Below are positions 14,120 through 18,825 of a stretch of 18,825 nucleotides of DNA, piece after piece. This DNA is from CAZKRU01 sp964555235. Lineage in GTDB: Bacteria; Verrucomicrobiota; Verrucomicrobiia; Methylacidiphilales; CAMAQI01. Under the pieces are notes generated by a model that was given only the letters and a program-made list of their open reading frames with translations, was not told the origin of the DNA and did not search any database. Both the position numbers and the translations under genes were made by a program. The stretch covers positions 1 through 18,825 of the forward strand of contig CAZKRU010000078.1 in the NCBI GenBank assembly GCA_964555235.1. Direction: 5' to 3'. Each line of letters begins with the position of its first letter. The first letter of the stretch is position 1.

Positions 14120-17100
14120 ACTCCGATGGGATCACCACGAAGTGGCTGCTGGAAATTGCCGGATGGAAGACGTTTGATCTGGGGAAAAAACTTTTTACTC
14201 AAGGCGCGGCCTCGCTCGCTCGTTATGAGCCTCCGTTTTTATCGGCGCTGGTTCAGGATGGGCGAAAAAAATTCAAACCCCGTCTCAAGGTCGGCGCAAG
14301 CGCCACGGAAGTTCTCAACCTCTGTGATTGCCCCGAGACCCGCCAGTTCGCAACGATCTGCCCTCATGTGGTCGCGGCCGGACTGCAATTTGAGCGTCTC
14401 CATCAATTTCGAAAAGATCAGCCGAGCCCTCCGGAGCCAATGCCGGTTGAAAAACCGAAGCGATTTCACTCCGCGCTCGCCTATGGCGAAATCAATCCTG
14501 ACTTTCTGTTGGAAATCCACCTCCCAAAGGAACTCGCCACCACAAAAATCCCTGACGAGATTTTTATCTCCCTTCGCGGCATTCGACCCGGAGAACCATC
14601 CCTCCCCATTGCCTCCCTCAAGTCTCGCTCCAATGTCGACTTCACTCTTCAGGAAGAGGATAACGAAATCATCCGCTGGATTGGCTCCTTTCCTCAGGAC
14701 CGCACTCAAAGTCGATGCCGCATCCCGAAAACCCATCTCCCTCGACTCCTTGAAAAACTGATCGGACATCCTCGCGTTTTTGTCGAAAAACCAGTGACGC
14801 TTTGTTGGGATCGCGATGCACTTGAACTCCGAATTGAAGCCTGTGAAAATGGCGAACTTCTGGTTCACTTTAAAAGTATTCCCCCCGAAAAACCGTTTCT
14901 CATCTTTCAGGAGGGCTCCTGGTCTTCTCGCAATCAAGAATGGCACTATCGCTCCAAACTTCCCCCTCCCTGGGATCCGCTCCCCCCTTCTCCTCAACGC
15001 ATTCCACGCCAAGAGGTCGCTCCTTTTCTTCACGTCTATCTTCCCAAAGTTCAGGAACGAGCGAAAGTCGACTGGAATCCAAAATCGGTCGAATTCATTT
15101 CCCTCGAGCCAATCTTTGAAGTGGAAATTGAGGGAGGCCTTCGCGGACTCGAGATTCGGGTAAACGCCAACTACAGAAATTCCCGTCGTGTCACTCTCTC
15201 GGGATGGCCGAAAGAACCGGTCGAGGGTCCTCAATGGTTTCCCGATCCCGAGCATCCGCTCCGCTACGGAGTGCGCCCCTTGGAACGGGAAGAAGCCGTT
15301 CGCGAAGAACTGATGCGGCTCGGGTTCACTCCAACCAAGACCGACCGGACTCGATACCGGATCGACGGAAATCGCGAGTCTGAATCGTTTCTCGCCAATC
15401 ATCTCCCCCGTTGGCGCGGAATGCATCAGGTCCAAGTCGGCCCCCATCTCTCCCATGTCCTTCACGAAGTGGAGTGCATTGCTCCGGAAATTAAAATTTA
15501 TCCGTTTGATCACGAATGGCTCTCCGTGGATGTTGAGTTTCGCGACACCTCTGGAAAACACCGGCTCACCGCCTCCGAAGTTCAGGAGCTTTTGCAAAAG
15601 GGAGAGACCCGTCGACCGATGAAGGGAGGCGGTCACGCCTTGGTCCCGACGGAGCTGATCGAAGATTTCCAAGAAATGATGCGCGACTGTGCCGTTGAAA
15701 TGACACCGCAAGGATTCCGAATTCGAAAAGAATATGCCGCGTATCTCAACGAAAATCTTCAAAACAATCAGTGGGGAATCAGTCCTCAATCGGTCTGGAA
15801 TCCTCCTCCGGAAATTCAAGCACTCGCCACCGTCCCGGTTCGTGAAGAACTCACATCCATTCTCCGAAGCTATCAACAGCAGGGGGTGAATTGGCTCGAA
15901 TATCTGGCGATCAACGGATTTGGCGGAATTCTTGCCGATGAAATGGGCTTGGGGAAAACCCTGCAAACCCTCGCGTGGATCGAATCGTATCGACGCCGCG
16001 AAGCCTCCTTCCTCCCCTTTCTCGTCATCTGCCCCACCTCCCTTGTCTTCAATTGGCGCGAAGAGACCCGCCGTTTTACTCCCGAGCTGAAGCCCCTTGT
16101 GATTCACGGACCAGATCGGGAATCCGCTTTTTCAAAAATTAAAGATCACCCTCTGATCATTACGTCGTACGCCCTTCTGCGGCGAGACCTCGAGCGTTAT
16201 GCTGGAATCGAATTCGGCGCCGTTATTCTCGACGAGGCGCAACATATCAAAAATCGTGCGAGCCAAAATGCGAAAGCAGCCAAAGCCCTGCGAGCCAAAC
16301 ACCGTCTCGTCCTTACGGGCACTCCCTTGGAAAATTCGGTTTTGGATCTCTGGTCTCTTTTCGATTTTCTCATGCCGACCTACCTCGGCTCCGCTAAAGA
16401 ATTCAAGGAGCGCTACGAGATTCCAATTTCCCGGGATGGCGATCGTCACGCACAAGCCCGACTCCGACAGCGCGCCAGCCCCTTTCTCCTGCGCCGAACC
16501 AAATCGGAAGTCGCCAAGGAACTCCCGGACCGCCTCGAACAGGTCCTCGCCTGCGATCTTTCCGAGGAACAACGGCAAACCTATCAATCGATTCTGGAGG
16601 AAGGCCGACGTGAAGTGGAATCTTCCATCTCAAAATTCGGCGAAGAGAAAAGCCGTATCGCCATGCTCACCGTACTCACCCGACTCCGACAAGTCTGCTG
16701 CGATATTCGACTCATCCCAAAACTCAAAGATCGCAAGTGGGCCTCCCCCTCCGGAAAACTAGACTCCCTCCATGAACTTTTGGAAGAAGCAATGGATGGC
16801 GGCCATCGCGTCTTGATCTTCAGTCAATTCGTTCGCCTACTTCGTCTTGTAGAAGAAGATTTGAAGAAAGAGAAAATCGATTATGCGTATCTCGATGGAG
16901 AGAGCACTGATCGCGAAGCGCAGGTCGAACGATTTCAAACCGGAACCGTTCCCCTCTTTCTGATCAGCCTGAAAGCCGGGGGTGTCGGCCTCAATCTAAC
17001 CGCTGCCGATACCGTCGTCCTCCTTGATCCGTGGTGGAACCCTGCCGCAGAAGATCAGGCGACTGCCCGGGCCCATCGAATGGGACAAACTCGCGTCGTC

Positions 17101-17253
17101 ACCACTTACAAGCTCATCGCCAAAGGAACCGTCGAAGAGAAGATCCTCGAGCTTCAACAAAAGAAACGCTCGATCATTTCCAATACATTGACCGGAGAAG
17201 AAGCGCTGAAATCCCTCACCATGGACGAACTCCAGGGACTTCTGACAAGTTAA
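14116..17253 (+). CDS. SNF2-family DNA helicase/translocase with SWIM zinc finger
   Basis: A 1045-residue SNF2 ATPase. The N-terminal region has a SWIM zinc-binding motif C70-x-C72-x9-C82-x-H84 (CDC...CPH), followed by about 450 residues with no motif I recognise. The ATPase core starts near 590. It has motif I GLGKT (611-615), motif II DEAQ (706-709), LTGTPLENS, the second RecA lobe with VLIFSQF, LKAGGVGLNLTAADTVVLLDPWWNP, and motif VI QATARAHRMGQ (981-991). DEAQ rather than DEAH is common in bacterial SNF2 proteins. It is expected to move along double-stranded DNA and remodel protein-DNA complexes or act in repair and transcription. The frame is open for 19 codons further up inside the MEMO gene, but the ATG at 14116 gives the ATGA overlap used elsewhere here. 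No nuclease or methylase partner that would suggest phage defence is adjacent. Confidence 0.95.
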   Translation: MNSDGITTKWLLEIAGWKTFDLGKKLFTQGAASLARYEPPFLSALVQDGRKKFKPRLKVGASATEVLNLCDCPETRQFATICPHVVAAGLQFERLHQFRKDQPSPPEPMPVEKPKRFHSALAYGEINPDFLLEIHLPKELATTKIPDEIFISLRGIRPGEPSLPIASLKSRSNVDFTLQEEDNEIIRWIGSFPQDRTQSRCRIPKTHLPRLLEKLIGHPRVFVEKPVTLCWDRDALELRIEACENGELLVHFKSIPPEKPFLIFQEGSWSSRNQEWHYRSKLPPPWDPLPPSPQRIPRQEVAPFLHVYLPKVQERAKVDWNPKSVEFISLEPIFEVEIEGGLRGLEIRVNANYRNSRRVTLSGWPKEPVEGPQWFPDPEHPLRYGVRPLEREEAVREELMRLGFTPTKTDRTRYRIDGNRESESFLANHLPRWRGMHQVQVGPHLSHVLHEVECIAPEIKIYPFDHEWLSVDVEFRDTSGKHRLTASEVQELLQKGETRRPMKGGGHALVPTELIEDFQEMMRDCAVEMTPQGFRIRKEYAAYLNENLQNNQWGISPQSVWNPPPEIQALATVPVREELTSILRSYQQQGVNWLEYLAINGFGGILADEMGLGKTLQTLAWIESYRRREASFLPFLVICPTSLVFNWREETRRFTPELKPLVIHGPDRESAFSKIKDHPLIITSYALLRRDLERYAGIEFGAVILDEAQHIKNRASQNAKAAKALRAKHRLVLTGTPLENSVLDLWSLFDFLMPTYLGSAKEFKERYEIPISRDGDRHAQARLRQRASPFLLRRTKSEVAKELPDRLEQVLACDLSEEQRQTYQSILEEGRREVESSISKFGEEKSRIAMLTVLTRLRQVCCDIRLIPKLKDRKWASPSGKLDSLHELLEEAMDGGHRVLIFSQFVRLLRLVEEDLKKEKIDYAYLDGESTDREAQVERFQTGTVPLFLISLKAGGVGLNLTAADTVVLLDPWWNPAAEDQATARAHRMGQTRVVTTYKLIAKGTVEEKILELQQKKRSIISNTLTGEEALKSLTMDELQGLLTS

Positions 17254-17330
17254 AACTGATATCTAAGTGAATTCCCCCAATCCTTAGTGATCCCATAGAA
17301 AATAAGAAAAATGGTGAGTTTTCACACGAA

Positions 17331-17367
17331 CCCGCCCGCAACGCTTCGCGTAGCGATGCGGGCAGGG
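17331..17367. repeat. GC-rich hairpin in the 17254-17508 gene-less region
   Basis: A 15-base arm starting CCCGCCCGCAACGCT pairs with the segment ending GGGCAGGG around a short loop, with two mismatches. It directly precedes a broken CGCCAAG-type repeat at 17370-17384. There is no T-run, so it is unlikely to be a terminator of the helicase gene. The rest of 17254-17508 shows no gene. Confidence 0.6.
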
Positions 17368-17415
17368 TACGCCAAGCCGCTAAGAAAGCCATTTTGGTTT
17401 TAAAGTGGAGCATTC

Positions 17416-17444
17416 CTTCGCGCCTTGGCGGACTTCGCGAGAGG
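17416..17444 (+). repeat. solo copy of the 29-bp repeat found around the GxxExxY gene
   Basis: Matches the right-hand copy at 3938-3966 in 26 of 29 positions, in the same orientation. On its left, at 17370-17384, is a short oppositely oriented CGCCAAG fragment. No GxxExxY gene lies between or beside them. This is most simply a deletion remnant or MITE-like relative. Confidence 0.7.
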
Positions 17445-17508
17445 CAAAATCCTGTTCTCCCCACTCATTGCCCCATGGACACAGGGGCTGAAGCTTTGTG
17501 TGAAACGA

Positions 17509-17724
17509 TTATTCCCGTGGGCGATCTAATTCGCCTTCGGCTTCTTCAAATTCCGCAAAATGATCGGATCGAAGCGGCTCGCTGATTTTGTTTTCGCCAT
17601 CAAACCACTTTCCGAGATCGATTAACTTACAGCGCTCGGAACAGAAAGGCCCCCATACCGCGTCCAGCCACTTTCCCCGTTTGCGACAACCCGGACACTC
17701 CACCTCTGGATACGATTTTGCCAT
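17509..17724 (-). CDS. yacG: DNA gyrase inhibitor YacG-like zinc protein
   Basis: A 71-residue YacG family protein, a small zinc-ribbon that in E. coli binds GyrB and inhibits DNA gyrase. The four zinc cysteines are C10, C13 (CPGC), C28 and C32 (FCSERC), followed by the family stretch KLIDLGKWFDGENKI. Length is slightly above the usual 60-70 residues because of an acidic C-terminal tail (EFEEAEGE). It starts with ATG at 17724, preceded by a weak GGAAA. Upstream is an AT-rich stretch suited to a promoter but without clear hexamers. It stands alone on the minus strand between two repeat-rich gaps. Confidence 0.93.
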   Translation of the reverse strand: MAKSYPEVECPGCRKRGKWLDAVWGPFCSERCKLIDLGKWFDGENKISEPLRSDHFAEFEEAEGELDRPRE

Positions 17725-17788
17725 GCTATTTCCATAACGCTTTTATTTTAAAATCACAAGCCTCCTCCGTTCGACAACGCACTACGAA

Positions 17789-17867
17789 TGGTAGGGCTCG
17801 ACCTCCGGGCGAGCCGGGCAGTTGAGATGGGAGACGGAACGGCGCCCTCGGAGAAGTCTCCCTACCA
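17789..17867. repeat. REP-like compound inverted repeat (cloverleaf-type)
   Basis: TGGTAGGG (17789-17796) and CCCTACCA (17860-17867) form an outer 8-base stem. Inside are two more stems: GGCTCG/CGAGCC (17795-17800 with 17810-17815) and GGGAGAC/GTCTCCC (17829-17835 with 17856-17862). The outer end word also follows the hairpin at 13167-13187. It lies between the divergent yacG and pagL genes, and no coding potential is seen. I recall similar elements from verrucomicrobial genomes, but could not check this. Confidence 0.7.
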
Positions 17868-17940
17868 CTCATAAGTCATACGGATCGGCGCACATTTCAT
17901 CAAAAAATGTTTGGATTTTTTATGAAAAACGCTAAATAAA

Positions 17941-17959
17941 GGCATTACTGAGGAATGCC
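17941..17959 (+). promoter_or_regulatory. hairpin holding the Shine-Dalgarno of the pagL-like gene in its loop
   Basis: GGCATT (17941-17946) pairs with AATGCC (17954-17959) around a seven-base loop containing GAGG (17950-17953, partly in the loop). The gene's ATG follows the stem directly. A folded stem could limit ribosome access, and opening at higher temperature or by a factor would relieve it. The stem is short and may be chance. Confidence 0.4.
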
Positions 17960-18628
17960 ATGAAACCCGTATTAATGACACTTTTTGCTGTCGGAGCCCT
18001 CACCTCCTTCAGTATTGCGAATGAGGTGACCAAGTTGAATGAAAATGACGCCAAACGTCTAATGCATCGTTCCGTTGCCCAGGAGGAAAGCCTCTTTCAG
18101 GAAGATATTCTCGGAATTCAGCAGCTCGGTGGCGCGCTTTTCTCTCCGATTTTTTCCGGGAAAACCCGTGAAACGTTTAATTATGCCCCCAGTATCACCC
18201 GCTTCAGCTGGATGCTCAATACTCCGGAAGGTGAAGGATTTTTCCGGGGAAATGTGGAAGCCGTTTTTGATCTTTTTGCGGCTGGAGTTTTCAGTGACTT
18301 CGGGAGCGTCGTGATTGGACCAACCGCTCTGGTTCGTTATAACTTCGTCCAGCCCGGCTGGAAGTTCATTCCCTATATTCAAGGAGGCGCTGGGATCGTT
18401 TATACCGATGGCTACGAGAAAAAAAATCAACGCCTCATCGGTCAGGCGATCGAATTTACCCCACAAGCCAGCGTCGGATTCCGCTACTTGATTGATCGCA
18501 ACTGGTCGATCACTCCCGAAGTCATGTTCCACCATATTTCAAATGCCAACATGGCCTCCCGCAACGTCGGCATCAACTCACTTGGCGGATTCATTGGGGT
18601 CTCCTATCTCTTCGACCGCCAACCATAA
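17960..18628 (+). CDS. pagL: PagL-like acyloxyacyl hydrolase (lipid A 3-O-deacylase)
   Basis: A 222-residue outer-membrane protein with a signal peptide (about 1-20, ending SIA). It is predicted to form a small beta-barrel and to remove the 3-O acyl chain of lipid A, altering LPS. The C-terminal HHISNAN motif (191-197) carries the catalytic H192 and S194. In Pseudomonas aeruginosa PagL the triad is H126, S128, E140. The residue twelve after the serine is N206 here, so the acid is changed to asparagine and activity may be reduced or use another acid. Barrel-like alternation is visible at 118-190. Its Shine-Dalgarno lies in a hairpin loop just before the ATG. It overlaps the probable truA start. 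The neighbourhood (GT9 7 kb away) agrees with an LPS-bearing cell. Confidence 0.85.
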   Translation: MKPVLMTLFAVGALTSFSIANEVTKLNENDAKRLMHRSVAQEESLFQEDILGIQQLGGALFSPIFSGKTRETFNYAPSITRFSWMLNTPEGEGFFRGNVEAVFDLFAAGVFSDFGSVVIGPTALVRYNFVQPGWKFIPYIQGGAGIVYTDGYEKKNQRLIGQAIEFTPQASVGFRYLIDRNWSITPEVMFHHISNANMASRNVGINSLGGFIGVSYLFDRQP

Positions 18629-18825
18629 AGTCTCCTATCGGCTCACGGTCAGCTACGACGGAACGCCGTTCAGCGGATGGCAGCGTCAGCTCAACACTGT
18701 CACCGTTCAAGGAGTACTGGAAAAAGCGCTCGAACGGCTTTGGGGTGAACCGATTCATGCCGAAGCCTCCGGGAGAACCGACACCGGAGTTCACGCTCTT
18801 GGGCAGGTTGTTTCGGTCATGGCTC
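18594..18825 (+). CDS. truA: tRNA pseudouridine synthase A, 5' part (cut by window end)
   Basis: The frame reads YRLTVSYDGTPFSGWQRQ, then TVQGVLEKAL, then ASGRTDTGVHALGQV, the hallmark of TruA with the catalytic aspartate in RTDTGVHA. TruA converts uridines 38-40 of the tRNA anticodon stem-loop to pseudouridine. The 3' two-thirds lie beyond the window. No ATG or GTG precedes the YDGT segment in frame. The best upstream start is a TTG at 18594 inside the pagL-like gene, giving an 11-residue extension before KVSYRL, and another TTG lies upstream at 18582. The start is therefore uncertain, the identity is not. Confidence 0.85.
   Translation, partial: MGSPISSTANHKVSYRLTVSYDGTPFSGWQRQLNTVTVQGVLEKALERLWGEPIHAEASGRTDTGVHALGQVVSVMA

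Noticed and set aside
14239..16107. 622-codon open frame on the minus strand opposite the SNF2 gene
   Set aside because: No recognisable domain or family motif, no fitting start signal, and it lies fully opposite a gene with all helicase motifs. It is a by-product of the codon bias of that gene.
14116..17253. SNF2 helicase as part of a phage-defence island such as DISARM
   Set aside because: No methylase, phospholipase D or other defence partner is adjacent. The upstream gene is a MEMO protein and the downstream genes are yacG and pagL.
17331..17367. GC hairpin as terminator of the helicase gene
   Set aside because: It lies 78 bases past the stop, has no T-run and adjoins other repeat fragments, so a repeat element is the better reading.

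Overview
The window reads as chromosomal DNA of a Gram-negative bacterium. It carries an LPS-type heptosyltransferase, a PagL-like lipid A deacylase with a signal peptide, and several exported proteins. Genes are packed with ATGA stop/start overlaps, GC is moderate, and there are REP-like GC-rich hairpins containing CCCTACCA plus a GxxExxY gene. I infer a member of the PVC group, perhaps Verrucomicrobiota, but no rRNA or phylogenetic marker was compared. No tRNA, rRNA or CRISPR array was seen.

Layout. 1-365 is a leader with a possible promoter. 366-3371 holds purC and a large fatty-acid ligase with a degenerate acyltransferase half. 3389-3966 is a small accessory unit: a minus-strand GxxExxY gene bracketed by 29-bp inverted repeats (27/29 identical). 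A secreted Cys/His/Asp protein lies beside it on the minus strand (3985-4434). 4634-10569 is one co-directional run: NtrC-type regulator, acylphosphatase, ABC ATPase, ABC permease, TPR membrane protein, metallophosphoesterase and GT9 glycosyltransferase. Four of its junctions are ATGA overlaps and the other two gaps are 11 and 46 bases.

10743-11516 is a free-standing gene of four tandem 62-65-residue units resembling the homing-endonuclease-associated repeat, closed by a strong terminator. A secreted hypothetical protein follows, converging on and slightly overlapping a ubiE/menG methyltransferase. Divergent from that, across a perfect GC hairpin, are a MEMO-family protein and a SWIM-SNF2 helicase coupled by ATGA.

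17254-18825 holds repeat debris (a solo copy of the 29-bp repeat, a GC hairpin, a cloverleaf-like repeat), yacG on the minus strand, the pagL-like gene with its Shine-Dalgarno in a hairpin loop, and the 5' part of truA, cut by the window end.

Best candidates for something new: the GxxExxY inverted-repeat unit, whose expected ATG reads ACG and which has a gene-less relative 13 kb away, and the stand-alone four-repeat putative DNA-binding protein. Neither can be proven novel from this sequence alone.
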